A stretch of 64,000 bases of DNA from Thalassotalea sp. PS06 (GCF_007197775.1 NZ_CP041638.1:2046001-2110000); one strand, 5' to 3'. Positions 1-8,786 are shown, counted from the stretch's first letter. The notes: generated from the letters alone by a model not told the origin. Translations and numbers: made by a program.

Positions 1-138
1 TTGGCAGAAGTGTTCGAGCAACAAATGGATATTGATGTCCTCAACCAGTGTTTGACTAATAAACCGACAACAGCATTTGAAACCGTTGCAAAGTTATTAC
101 CTTCGATAGTTGCAAGGTATGTTAAAATAACCGCTTGA
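1..138 (+). CDS. C-terminal end of an unrecognised protein (5' truncated by window)
   Basis: Frame 1 is open from the first base to a TGA at 136-138 and encodes 45 residues ending in IVARYVKITA. The 5' part of the gene lies outside the window. The visible tail looks helical and has no motif I recognise. The next gene begins 31 bases downstream on the same strand, so the two could share a transcript. Function is unknown. Confidence 0.5.
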   Translation: MAEVFEQQMDIDVLNQCLTNKPTTAFETVAKLLPSIVARYVKITA

Positions 139-169
139 ACATTAAATTTACGAATATACAGAGAATAGA

Positions 170-352
170 ATGAGTACCTGGTTAATCGTTGTTATTATCG
201 TCCTTGGACTGGCGATCATTATTGGTAATCTATCGATGCTGCAAAAAAGTGCCCATCCGATTCGCCAGAAAAGTCTAAATGATTTGCAAGAAACCCTGCC
301 CCGCGCCGGAGAGAAGAAAAAAACTGCAGAATCTGAGATTCGAGACAAATAA
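170..352 (+). CDS. DUF2897-type small single-pass membrane protein
   Basis: A 60-aa protein with one N-terminal transmembrane helix (about residues 3-23, TWLIVVIIVLGLAIIIGNLS) followed by a basic, hydrophilic tail. Size, MSTWLIV-type start and topology match the DUF2897 family of small inner-membrane proteins found in marine gammaproteobacteria; the function of the family is not known. ATG at 170 follows a purine-rich AGAGAA. A strong bidirectional hairpin terminator lies just after it and separates it from convergent bamC. Confidence 0.7.
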   Translation: MSTWLIVVIIVLGLAIIIGNLSMLQKSAHPIRQKSLNDLQETLPRAGEKKKTAESEIRDK

Positions 353-382
353 ATCGGTCTCCCTAAATCCAAAAATTCCCAT

Positions 383-413
383 AAAAAAAGCCGACTATTG
401 AGTCGGCTTTTTT
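383..413. terminator. Bidirectional Rho-independent terminator between DUF2897 gene and bamC
   Basis: Perfect stem AAAAGCCGACT / AGTCGGCTTTT with a 4-base loop, an A-run on the left and a T-run on the right, so it can end transcription from both convergent neighbours. Confidence 0.85.
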
Positions 414-432
414 GGTGATTTTGCAATGATGA

Positions 433-1494
433 TTAATCGAATGTCAGAGCGCTGGACATGATATCAAAGTTGTTTTCCAGCACAGATTCACTAAGCACCT
501 GCTGCTGGTCGTTGAAGATAGTCAACAGTGTTTTGCCATTTTGACGCTCAAGATGGAATTCATAACTACCATCTTCTAACTCAATTACGCCAACATCTTC
601 ACCCCAGATGCCATCCCAAAGGCTTGGATCGTTGCGCTCATAGCTCACCATATAGACAAACTTAGACTCGTCGAGGTCCGTTACTGAAAAGTTATACTTT
701 TCGAAAAACTCAGGCAATAATTCCCAGAACTCCTGCTGCGGATAATCAACCAGGTATGCAGCCTTGCCATCTGTATCTGAACTCATCGAAACGACTTTAC
801 GGTTAGCACGAGCCAGACGTTGATCTCTCAGGCTTAGGCGATATTCATAATCAATTTGCGCGGAGATGGCATTAATCATTGCCATTTCTACACGTTGCTG
901 CTCAATCGGATCGATTTTACTGGTGTTACCGGATTTGTAGTCAATCAAATCGACATTTAAGCCAATGCTACGACCGTGCGGCTTAGTAACCAGAGAATAT
1001 TTAAAACGCCAGCTCTCTGAAGTTTCAACATCTTCCCATAACCAGAAGCCACTTTTGGTTTCCTGATGGAACCAGTCAGATTCTAACTTAGTACCTTGCT
1101 TAGAGGTTAAATCTACACCTTCTTCCGCAAGATAGTTCTCTATGGCGCCGACAACAACCTCTTGTAAATCGCTGTCATCATCAATTTTGTCGAACCAGAT
1201 CTGTGCCGATTTATCAAATTCATCAACGCGGCTGCCAGATGCTAAGGCTAACACTAAAGAAGGAGCGCGAATGTCCAGCTCTTTACCTACCGGGCCAGCA
1301 GTCCCTTGTAATGAAGGTACGTTGTACTCAGACTCTTTTGCTGGCTGGGTAAGATTATCGGGCACGATTAACGCTTGCGGTACGTCCTCATTGACGTAAT
1401 CAAATTCGCCTTTTGCCTGCTTGCGTGTTTCTACTGTGCTACAGGCACTCACTGCCAAGGTCAGTAGGGAAATATAAAAAGTACGGCGATTCAT
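433..1494 (-). CDS. bamC: Outer membrane protein assembly factor BamC (lipoprotein)
   Basis: BamC is a lipoprotein of the BAM complex that inserts beta-barrel proteins into the outer membrane. The 353-aa product has a short signal peptide and a lipobox (LAVSAC, lipidated Cys18), followed by the unstructured N-terminal segment and the two helix-grip domains expected of BamC. The second domain has the family-like text YLVDYPQQEFWELLPEF. Length matches E. coli BamC (344 aa). The ATG at 1494 is preceded by AGGAG. In E. coli bamC is cotranscribed with dapA; here no dapA lies upstream, and bamC must have its own promoter in the 425-bp gap before divergent gcvR. Confidence 0.9.
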   Translation of the reverse strand: MNRRTFYISLLTLAVSACSTVETRKQAKGEFDYVNEDVPQALIVPDNLTQPAKESEYNVPSLQGTAGPVGKELDIRAPSLVLALASGSRVDEFDKSAQIWFDKIDDDSDLQEVVVGAIENYLAEEGVDLTSKQGTKLESDWFHQETKSGFWLWEDVETSESWRFKYSLVTKPHGRSIGLNVDLIDYKSGNTSKIDPIEQQRVEMAMINAISAQIDYEYRLSLRDQRLARANRKVVSMSSDTDGKAAYLVDYPQQEFWELLPEFFEKYNFSVTDLDESKFVYMVSYERNDPSLWDGIWGEDVGVIELEDGSYEFHLERQNGKTLLTIFNDQQQVLSESVLENNFDIMSSALTFD

Positions 1495-1919
1495 TAAAAC
1501 TCCTGATGAATAAAGCCTGCAATTACTTGCTGTTCTTGCTTGTTATATATAGGTATCAGCTATCATCGATATAGGCTGCTTACTTTACCACAAACCACAG
1601 TAAGTGAAAGCCCTAAGAAAACAACAAAATGGATAATTACAGCCTTCTCTGTCTTATTCTTATCTTCAATGCTGAAATTTGACGTATTCCTACACAAATA
1701 GTTCCCCTGCCAATTGAAAACTCACCTCGCATTTCAGCCTACGGCGGTTTAGGTCACGATATCCTTGTAAAACTAAGATTAAACAATCCATTCGTCCCGC
1801 CAATAGTCTTAAGAACAAACACTTAGAATGTTCAATAATCCGTTTCACAGGAGCAATCTTCTACCTTAGTTGATATACTGTTTACCAATTATTAACGAGT
1901 TAAGCTGCTTATACGATTT
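1495..1919. other. 425-bp intergenic region between divergent bamC and gcvR
   Basis: No convincing gene. The longest minus-strand ATG frame I found is about 33 codons and the best plus-strand one is 17 codons, both without a good ribosome binding site. The region must hold the bamC and gcvR promoters. In the E. coli order this position is occupied by dapA; I see no remnant of a DapA-coding frame. Confidence 0.6.
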
Positions 1920-2432
1920 ATGAAACAAAGTCTGGTGTTCACCGCCATTGGCAAAGACAAAACCGGCATCGTCAGTGAATTAACGAAGCTGGTATGGCAA
2001 TTTGGCTGTAACATCGATGACAGTCGCATGGGTATCTTTGGCGACCAGTTTTCTATTATCATGTTGGTATCTGGCACTAAGTCTGCAATTAATCAATTGG
2101 AAGTCAGGCTGCCGCTACTCGCCCACTCGATGCAGTTGTTAACCATCATCCAACGTACTCATTCTTTGGGTATGGAACTAAGCGACGATCAGGTTACCGT
2201 AGAATTTAGCGGTAAAGATGCTCCGGGAATTTTAAAAGAAGTTACCGAATTTTTTGCTCGCCGTGATCTCGATTTAATTTCCCTTCGTTCCAAAGCTGAC
2301 AAGCGAACCGAGAAAATATCCTCACAACTGATATTTAAGCTCAGTGACGAGATCAGTCTCGAAACACTCAAACCCGAATTCAATCATTTATGTGAACAGT
2401 TATCTATTTCTGGAAAGTTGCTTCACATCTGA
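1920..2432 (+). CDS. gcvR: Glycine cleavage system transcriptional repressor GcvR
   Basis: GcvR senses glycine and interacts with GcvA to repress the glycine cleavage operon. The 170-aa product has two ACT domains (about residues 4-78 and 88-165); the first carries the family sequence TAIGKDKTGIVSELTKLVW and the second FSGKDAPGILKEVTEFFARR. Length agrees with E. coli GcvR (190 aa, slightly longer). The order gcvR-bcp is conserved with E. coli, which supports the call. The ribosome binding site at this ATG is poor, but the start aligns with the family N-terminus. Confidence 0.88.
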   Translation: MKQSLVFTAIGKDKTGIVSELTKLVWQFGCNIDDSRMGIFGDQFSIIMLVSGTKSAINQLEVRLPLLAHSMQLLTIIQRTHSLGMELSDDQVTVEFSGKDAPGILKEVTEFFARRDLDLISLRSKADKRTEKISSQLIFKLSDEISLETLKPEFNHLCEQLSISGKLLHI

Positions 2433-2463
2433 CATTAACAGGCCCTAAATTAAGGAACATTAC

Positions 2464-2934
2464 ATGGTTAGTCCATTACAGGTTGGCGACAAAGCGCCTT
2501 TGTTTACCTTACCCGACCAAAATAACAATCCAGTATCTCTGGCCGACTACATCGGCAAGAAAAAGGTATTGGTATACTTTTACCCGAAAGCCATGACACC
2601 AGGTTGCACCGTGCAAGCGCAAGAGCTTAGAAACCACAAAGCAGAGTTTGATAAATTAGATACCGTGGTTTTCGGAATCAGTCCGGATGAAGTGAAACGA
2701 CTTGATAAGTTCTGTCAGCGTGACGAATTGAACTTCACCTTGTTATCCGATGTTGACCATAAAGTTGCGGAAGACTTTGGTGTTTGGGGCCTGAAAAAGT
2801 TTATGGGTCGTGAATACGACGGTATTCACCGCCTGTCATTTTTAATTGGCCTTGACGGCAATATCGAAACCTTATTCGATAAATTCAAAACCAAAGATCA
2901 CCACCAGGTGGTTTTAGATAGTTTGAACGCGTAA
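2464..2934 (+). CDS. bcp: Thioredoxin-dependent thiol peroxidase, BCP/PrxQ family
   Basis: BCP reduces hydroperoxides using thioredoxin. The 156-aa product has the peroxidatic motif KAMTPGCTVQA with Cys48 and the conserved Thr45. E. coli BCP has its resolving Cys five residues later (PGCTVQAC); here that position is Gln53. The only other candidate is Cys84 in LDKFCQRDEL, which corresponds to the Cys48-Cys84 pair described for Xanthomonas campestris PrxQ, so this is probably an alpha3-type atypical 2-Cys enzyme. ATG at 2464 follows AAGGAA. It sits 31 bases after gcvR and is followed by a terminator. Confidence 0.93.
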   Translation: MVSPLQVGDKAPLFTLPDQNNNPVSLADYIGKKKVLVYFYPKAMTPGCTVQAQELRNHKAEFDKLDTVVFGISPDEVKRLDKFCQRDELNFTLLSDVDHKVAEDFGVWGLKKFMGREYDGIHRLSFLIGLDGNIETLFDKFKTKDHHQVVLDSLNA

Positions 2935-2945
2935 TTAAAAGTAAT

Positions 2946-2984
2946 AAAAACGCGTTGAGCAGAGCATGCTTAACGCGTTTTTTT
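2946..2984 (+). terminator. Rho-independent terminator after bcp
   Basis: Inverted repeat AAAAACGCGTT(G)AGCA ... TGCT(T)AACGCGTTTTT followed by a T-run. It lies between convergent bcp and perM, and because A-runs precede it, it may serve both strands. Confidence 0.85.
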
Positions 2985-3003
2985 GTATTTAAATTAGATT
3001 GGC

Positions 3004-4077
3004 TTATTCTACCACCAAGTCATCAGATTCTGACGTTGAAGGCCAGGCGTTGATCACCGCTTTAACCAGGGTCGCCAGCGGAATAGCGAAAAACACGCCC
3101 CAAAAGCCCCATAACCCTCCGAATAATATCACCGCGATAATAATCGCCACTGGGTGCAGATTTACCGCTTCAGAGAACAAGAAAGGTACTAAGATATTGC
3201 CATCAACCGCCTGAATAATGCCGTACCATAGCAGCAGATAACCGAATTGAGCGCTAAAGCCCCATTGAAATAAGCCGACCAGACAAACCGGAATGGTTAC
3301 CACCGCAGCGCCCACATAAGGGACTAATACGGACAAACCGACCAAAGACCCAAGAAGCACAGGGTATCGCAACCCGAGTAGTACAAATATCACCGTTGCA
3401 GCGATACCGATAATAATGATCTCTAGCACTTTGCCGCGCACATAATTGTGAATTTGCTGATGCATTTCCGCACCAACCTGAGCCGTTAAGCGACGTTCTT
3501 TGGGTAAAAAACGAATCGCGTTGGCTAACATTTCATCCTTATCCTTAAGGAAGAAAAACACCATTATTGGTACCAGGATCAGGTAGATCAACAAGGCGAC
3601 AATGTTCGATAGCGAATTAACCGAAGCTTCGAGGATAATTTGTCCCCACTGCAGCAGCTTTTCTTTCATTGAGCCAATTAACGTGTCAATTTGCGATTCA
3701 GTGACAATTTCCGGATATTCCTCAGGCAGGGTCATCAAATAGCTATTCCCCTTGCTGATCATATTCGGCACTTCCTGAATCAGGTTGCTTGTCTGTTGCC
3801 AAAGCACAGGCACTAAACCGAATATGGCCGTAAAAGCGACAATACAGAATACCAGCATCACCAGTAATACCGATTGATTCCGATTCATACCGATTTTCAT
3901 CACCCGTTGCACCGGTTGTTCAAGTAGAAACGCGATCGCTATTGCCACCATGATCGGCATTAACAGATCAGAAAAGAAATAGAGTAGCGCGAAAGAAATT
4001 GATATGAATAAAAACAGGGTTACGGCATGAGGATCGGCGAACTTTTCCTTATACCACTGGGCGATATAATTAAACAT
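3004..4077 (-). CDS. perM: AI-2E family transporter (PerM/YfgO-like permease)
   Basis: A 357-aa polytopic inner-membrane protein with about seven to eight hydrophobic segments and the AI-2E family signature LVPYVGAAVVTIPV near residue 255. The substrate of this branch is not established. In E. coli perM is divergent from bepA, and the same arrangement is seen here with a small TusA-like gene inserted. The start ATG (4077) overlaps the end of the upstream TusA-like gene by 8 nt, indicating translational coupling. Confidence 0.85.
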   Translation of the reverse strand: MFNYIAQWYKEKFADPHAVTLFLFISISFALLYFFSDLLMPIMVAIAIAFLLEQPVQRVMKIGMNRNQSVLLVMLVFCIVAFTAIFGLVPVLWQQTSNLIQEVPNMISKGNSYLMTLPEEYPEIVTESQIDTLIGSMKEKLLQWGQIILEASVNSLSNIVALLIYLILVPIMVFFFLKDKDEMLANAIRFLPKERRLTAQVGAEMHQQIHNYVRGKVLEIIIIGIAATVIFVLLGLRYPVLLGSLVGLSVLVPYVGAAVVTIPVCLVGLFQWGFSAQFGYLLLWYGIIQAVDGNILVPFLFSEAVNLHPVAIIIAVILFGGLWGFWGVFFAIPLATLVKAVINAWPSTSESDDLVVE

Positions 4078-4309
4078 CGTGCTCTCTCTTTGTAATGATT
4101 ATTTCCATGACCTCGGTTTGTTGAGGCGTAATAGCAAATTCGAAACCTGTAGCGGATAGCCATTTCGGGATATCTCGTTGCGAACTGGTATCAGTTATCA
4201 ACAGTCGCATTTTCTGCCCTGATGTTAACTGTCGCAGGCAAAGCTTGGTTTCGATCAACGGGCGAGGACATTTCCATTTTCTGGCGTCGAGCTCTAAGGC
4301 GATTAACAA
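4070..4309 (-). CDS. TusA-family sulfurtransferase-like protein
   Basis: A 79-aa protein with the TusA fold signature: the ELDARKWKCPRPLIETKL segment holds the CPxP motif with the predicted persulfide-carrying Cys14. TusA proteins relay sulfur for tRNA thiolation or other uses; the specific partner here is unknown. The start is a TTG at 4309 preceded by a consensus AGGAGG with a 5-base spacer, which decides the start because there is no ATG in range. It overlaps perM by 8 nt and is probably cotranscribed with it. Confidence 0.82.
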   Translation of the reverse strand: MLIALELDARKWKCPRPLIETKLCLRQLTSGQKMRLLITDTSSQRDIPKWLSATGFEFAITPQQTEVMEIIITKREHDV

Positions 4310-4557
4310 TCAAACCTCCTGACACTGTATATCATTTGATTTGCCTTTGAAACGCCAATATTATCAATATGCTGCAGAGAATAAAACCACAGCTTCCCTG
4401 CCGGAGAAATTATTCGTCCAATAATTGTAATCTCTAGCCATATCAGCGAATATATCAGGTCAATGGCTAGTGTAATTCGTCTGCCCCCGTTGAACTATCC
4501 GAGTTGCAAGTGCTCTAAGGATTGTTGATCGGTGTAATGGTGGTAGTTAGGATATTA

Positions 4558-6024
4558 ATGAAAATTACCTATAAAAAGACCAAAGTTTTAATCGCCAGCG
4601 CCCTAATGGCAATGGCATTGAGTGGTGCTGGAAATTCACTCGCTCAGGACAATAAAAATCAGTTGCCGGAAATCGGCACGTCTGCAGTTTCTACCCTTTC
4701 CCTGGACAAAGAACGAAATATTGGTGATGCGATGATGCGCCAGGTTCGGGCCAGTATGCCGCTAATTCAGGACCCTGTTTTAATTGAATATATAAATCAT
4801 TTAGGCAATTCACTGGTGAGAAATGCTGATGATGTAAATTACCAATTTGATTTCTTTTTAGTCAATAACAAAGAGATTAACGCCTTTGCTTTTTTCGGTG
4901 GACATATCGGTGTGCATTCGGGCCTGTTAACCATGGCCGATAACGAAAGTGAACTGGCATCGGTTTTAGCGCACGAGATTGCCCACGTTACCCAACGTCA
5001 TTTGGCTCGAAAACTTGAGGCGCAATCGCGCAATCAGCCCTGGAGCATCGCCGGTATGATTACCGGGGTGCTGCTGGCGTTGGTAAATCCTGAGGTCGGC
5101 ATGGCAGCGCTTTCCGCAGCAAATGCCGCAGGCGCGCAGGCGAGCATTAATTATACCCGCAGTAATGAGAAAGAAGCTGACCGAGTTGGCATGTCTATCC
5201 TGGCCAATAGTGGATTCGATCCAAATGGCGCGCCGGATTTCTTCAAAAAAATGCAGGCAAAATATCGTTATACTTCGAAACCACCGGCAATGCTACTAAC
5301 TCACCCGTTACCAGATTCTCGTATCACCGATTCCCGTAACCGGGCGCAGATGTATCAAAGTCGTCTGCTACCAGCCAGTCTGGATTTTGAATTGGCGAAA
5401 GCCCGGTTAAGAGCAAGATACAGCGGCGATGCCAAGCGAAATATCAAAACTTTTGCAGCGGAACTGAAAAAAGACAAATATCAACGTATTGAAGGTGCTC
5501 AATATGGATTGGCGTTATCGTATTTTGCAGACAAACAATACATGGAAGCCGAAGAACTTTTGACTGGACTGTTAGAAAAGCATCCGAATAACCTGTTCTT
5601 CGTCGATGCGTTAACCGACACTTATTTGGAACAGAAAAAGTACGATAATGCGCTTACCATGCTGGAAAAGCTTAACCAGCTTAAGCCGAACAACCAGGTG
5701 GTAACGCTAAACTACGCCAATAGTGCAATTTACGCTGAGAAGTATGATTTAGCCACCAATTTGCTGCAGGATTTTCTGATTTTAAATCCTGGTCATTTTA
5801 TTGCTTACGATTTGCTTACCGAGTCCTATCGCAAACAGGATAAACCTTCACAAATGCATGCCAGCCAGGCTGAAGTTTATGCGTTACTTGGTCTTTATCC
5901 AAAGGCCATCGATGAATTACACACCGCTTACAATTATGCCGACGAACAGTCTTTGATGAAAAAACGCATTAAGGCTCGCATTGTGCAGTTTCAGGAACGT
6001 GAGAACCAATTGAAACGTTTATAG
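4558..6024 (+). CDS. bepA: Beta-barrel assembly-enhancing protease BepA (M48 metalloprotease with TPRs)
   Basis: BepA is a periplasmic zinc protease and chaperone that promotes or degrades stalled LptD and other outer-membrane proteins. The 488-aa product has a signal peptide (about 1-30), the M48 zinc motif HEIAH (His139, Glu140, His143) and the downstream Glu ligand in NEKEADRVG. C-terminal tetratricopeptide repeats span about 285-480. The frame extends to a TTG at 4522, but the ATG at 4558 directly precedes a normal signal peptide and follows TTAGGA, so it was preferred. It heads a + strand run of four closely spaced genes. Confidence 0.92.
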   Translation: MKITYKKTKVLIASALMAMALSGAGNSLAQDNKNQLPEIGTSAVSTLSLDKERNIGDAMMRQVRASMPLIQDPVLIEYINHLGNSLVRNADDVNYQFDFFLVNNKEINAFAFFGGHIGVHSGLLTMADNESELASVLAHEIAHVTQRHLARKLEAQSRNQPWSIAGMITGVLLALVNPEVGMAALSAANAAGAQASINYTRSNEKEADRVGMSILANSGFDPNGAPDFFKKMQAKYRYTSKPPAMLLTHPLPDSRITDSRNRAQMYQSRLLPASLDFELAKARLRARYSGDAKRNIKTFAAELKKDKYQRIEGAQYGLALSYFADKQYMEAEELLTGLLEKHPNNLFFVDALTDTYLEQKKYDNALTMLEKLNQLKPNNQVVTLNYANSAIYAEKYDLATNLLQDFLILNPGHFIAYDLLTESYRKQDKPSQMHASQAEVYALLGLYPKAIDELHTAYNYADEQSLMKKRIKARIVQFQERENQLKRL

Positions 6025-6078
6025 GTGGGCTGATCTGAAAGCGATATCCCCTTCGTTAAATTATTGAAAGAGAAAACT

Positions 6079-6432
6079 ATGAGTCAATACACGATTTACC
6101 ATAACCCAAGATGTTCCAAAAGCCGCCAGACTCTGCAGCTTTTGGAAGATGCCAACGTTGACGTGAATATCGTCGAGTATTTAAAAACTCCTTTAAACAA
6201 AGAACAGCTCATTGAGTTAGGGCAACTGCTCAATGTAGAGCCTTTGGCGATGATGCGTCCGAAAGAGGCTGAGTTTAAAGAGCTGGGTTTATCGAAAGAC
6301 AGTAGCGCTGACGCCTTGCTTGATGGCATGGTAAAAGCTCCAAAGCTTATCGAGCGCCCGATTGTCGTTCATGGCGATAAAGCCTGTATTGGTCGTCCTC
6401 CGGAAAATGTATTGGCCTTAATTGAGCAGTAA
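6079..6432 (+). CDS. yfgD: ArsC/Spx-fold arsenate reductase-like protein (YfgD type)
   Basis: A 117-aa thioredoxin-fold protein with the active-site signature YHNPRCSKSRQTL (Cys11) and the C-terminal RPIVV...IGRPPENVL region of the ArsC family. Position after bepA is the same as E. coli yfgD. Whether it reduces arsenate physiologically is not known; there is no arsR or arsB nearby. The ATG at 6079 with upstream GAAAGAGA is preferred over a TTG at 6064. The gap to the next gene is 13 nt. Confidence 0.9.
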   Translation: MSQYTIYHNPRCSKSRQTLQLLEDANVDVNIVEYLKTPLNKEQLIELGQLLNVEPLAMMRPKEAEFKELGLSKDSSADALLDGMVKAPKLIERPIVVHGDKACIGRPPENVLALIEQ

Positions 6433-6445
6433 TTTAGAACCTATT

Positions 6446-6847
6446 ATGAGTAAACAGACTTTTTCAACGCCAATGTTAAAGCGCATGGCACTGACCGGTT
6501 ACTTTGGTCTGCTGGTTTTTATGCCATTATGGTTGATCGTACTTTCTCCGAGTGAAGGTTTGTCACCGTTATTGTCAGTATCCATGTTTGTGATCCCCCT
6601 TTTGTTTCCGCTACCAGGGTTAGTGAAAGGCAATCCATATACTTTCGCCTGGGCGAATTTCATTGTCATGATTTATTTCCTGCACTCACTAACCACCCTT
6701 TGGGTATCGCCTGAAGAACGCTGGCTTGCAGCAATAGAACTGGCATTAGCCAGCCTTATGTTTTTTGCTGGTACCTATTACTCGAAATATAAAGGCCAGG
6801 AACTGGGTCTAGGATTAAAGAAAAATCGTAAAGAAAAGAATAACTGA
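6446..6847 (+). CDS. DUF2069 inner-membrane protein
   Basis: A 133-aa protein with four hydrophobic segments (about 15-37, 42-60, 66-84, 92-110) and a basic C-terminus. The LVFMPLWLIVLSP and PLPGLVKGNPYTFAWANF segments are characteristic of DUF2069. Function is unknown. It lies 13 nt after the ArsC-like gene and 13 nt before the next, so it is almost certainly part of the bepA transcript. The ATG at 6446 was chosen over a TTG at 6422 inside the previous gene. Confidence 0.85.
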   Translation: MSKQTFSTPMLKRMALTGYFGLLVFMPLWLIVLSPSEGLSPLLSVSMFVIPLLFPLPGLVKGNPYTFAWANFIVMIYFLHSLTTLWVSPEERWLAAIELALASLMFFAGTYYSKYKGQELGLGLKKNRKEKNN

Positions 6848-6860
6848 GGTAATTGCAGCA

Positions 6861-8765
6861 ATGAAACTCTCTCGATCAGCTTTACTTTGTGTCACGGCTC
6901 CCCTGCTCTACGCTTGTGGCGGTGGTGGCGATTCCGATGGTGACGGCTTTATCCCACAGGATCCGATCACCGGTGATAACATAGTATTGAATGACACAGT
7001 TATTGCGCGAGGCAGTGCGATTGAGCTAGTTTTAGTGCTGAACAGAAACGACGTATCGAATATTCGCTGGCAACAAACCAGCGGCGCCAACGCTACCTTA
7101 GTTCACACCGAAGGCAAGGTGTTGGCATTCACCGTCCCCGAAGCAGGTGATTACGCGTTTCAGGTTAGTTTCCAGAGCGATGGCCAAACCTATCAGGATA
7201 ACGTGAGCTTCTCCGCTACATCTGACACCCCAACATTAGTCGCCAGATTAGGGCACAGTGTGGTTGAAGGTGGCGGTGTTTCGTTAAGGGCATTTTTACC
7301 GGATGCATTTGATGGACAAGATGTTAGCTGGCGTCAGATATCTGGACCAAGCGTAAGCTTTGATAGTAGAAATGAGAGCTCACGAGTAGCAATTTTCAAT
7401 GCCCCTCAGGTGACTCAAGATACCGTTATCGAATTAGAAGCTGAAGTTACCGACCCAGACAATGGTAATGTTTATACTGATACCGTTTCGGTATTGGTAG
7501 AAAATACTGCCGGCATCGCCAATAACGCTTACTTTGATGATGAACCGCTAGCTAAAGTATTCCCATACAACAGTTTAAGCCCATACAGCAATGACCTGGT
7601 TGAGTGTGTTTATTCGAACCAGCTAACCAGTTCCTGTCGTTTTTCGCAGTTACCTTTGTTAGCTCAGGACACTTTAGATCCAACGATTGACGACATTATG
7701 GACAGGGTTGTGGTCTCCCATCGCTGGATGGGTGACAGGTTTAAACAATACCTCGAAGCCTACGATAACTTTAACGATTTTAAAAACCTCCTAAGAGCAA
7801 CCACCGCCGTCGTAATCTCATACGACGTTCGCCCCTCTTTCTACTGGACAGCAACTGGTGCCATATATCTCGATCCAAATTCCCTTTGGTTGACCGCCGA
7901 TGAACGCGATACCATCAACGAAGCACCGGATTATAGGGCAGACTTTGGTAATGACCTGCAGTTCGTGTTGCCATGGCGCTACACTAAAGATAATGAATAC
8001 GTGAGCTTTTTTGTGAACCCAGGTGACAGGGAAGACCGGCCGCTGCTCGATATCAAGTACGATTTGGCTGATTTGCTCTATCACGAATTGGGACATGCTA
8101 ATGATTTTCTCAGTCCTGCAGACTGGTCATCGTTTTCCAGTTCAACTCGGGTTGTCGATGCAGCCAACCAAAATAGCGAGATATCCGATCGACTTGATAA
8201 TATTTACCCTCTTCTGAGCCAGGAAATGTTGGGCCTTGCCGAAGTGCGCTTTCTCGGTGCTCAGGCCAATGCTACACAACGAGCGTATTTGCCCGCGGAT
8301 GTGGCAGAATTTTACAAAAATGATTTCGCTAATGATTTCTACAACTACACCACAACGAGAGAAGATTTAGCAATTCTTTTCGAAGAAACCATGATGGCGC
8401 TGCGCTACGGTGTGCGCCGCGATACCGCGGTAACCAATCAGCCTCAAGGCGATAACATTACCGGTAATGACTACATCGTTAGTTGGGGACAACGCGGCCG
8501 GGTTGCGGTCAATGATATTCTGCCAAGGGCCATTTTTGTCACCGAGCGTCTACTGCCTGAGTTTGATATCAACAACCGCGCCGATGATTTATTACCACCG
8601 GTGTTGATGACGCCGGGACTATCGTGGATAGAAAACCTGGCGTTGACGCCTGCCAATGGCGAACAACTGAGAAGTCGTCCAGAAGCGTTTTCGACTTTTG
8701 GAAGCAAACAGCCGGTGCTGTTCCAGAATTATGAGCCGCATCTTCGTGCCGATCCGGAACAATAG
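6861..8765 (+). CDS. Lipoprotein with two N-terminal Ig-like domains and an HExxH motif (putative zinc metallopeptidase)
   Basis: A 634-aa predicted lipoprotein: the signal peptide ends in LLYAC (Cys19), followed by a GGGGDSDGDG linker. Two Ig/PKD-like beta domains (about 35-115 and 120-215) share the motif W(R)Q(T/I)SG. The C-terminal half contains LLYHELGHANDF with His408, Glu409 and His412, a canonical zinc-peptidase motif. A downstream EEMMALRYG-like segment (EETMMALRYG) might supply further active-site residues, but I cannot identify a MEROPS family. It is the last gene of the bepA run and ends at a terminator. Activity is inferred from the motif only. Confidence 0.75.
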   Translation: MKLSRSALLCVTAPLLYACGGGGDSDGDGFIPQDPITGDNIVLNDTVIARGSAIELVLVLNRNDVSNIRWQQTSGANATLVHTEGKVLAFTVPEAGDYAFQVSFQSDGQTYQDNVSFSATSDTPTLVARLGHSVVEGGGVSLRAFLPDAFDGQDVSWRQISGPSVSFDSRNESSRVAIFNAPQVTQDTVIELEAEVTDPDNGNVYTDTVSVLVENTAGIANNAYFDDEPLAKVFPYNSLSPYSNDLVECVYSNQLTSSCRFSQLPLLAQDTLDPTIDDIMDRVVVSHRWMGDRFKQYLEAYDNFNDFKNLLRATTAVVISYDVRPSFYWTATGAIYLDPNSLWLTADERDTINEAPDYRADFGNDLQFVLPWRYTKDNEYVSFFVNPGDREDRPLLDIKYDLADLLYHELGHANDFLSPADWSSFSSSTRVVDAANQNSEISDRLDNIYPLLSQEMLGLAEVRFLGAQANATQRAYLPADVAEFYKNDFANDFYNYTTTREDLAILFEETMMALRYGVRRDTAVTNQPQGDNITGNDYIVSWGQRGRVAVNDILPRAIFVTERLLPEFDINNRADDLLPPVLMTPGLSWIENLALTPANGEQLRSRPEAFSTFGSKQPVLFQNYEPHLRADPEQ

Positions 8766-8786
8766 ATGCTTGAAAATTGATTTAAA

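Noticed and set aside
1629..1682. 17-codon ATG frame in the bamC-gcvR gap
   Set aside because: Too short, and no SD precedes it; nothing suggests a peptide.
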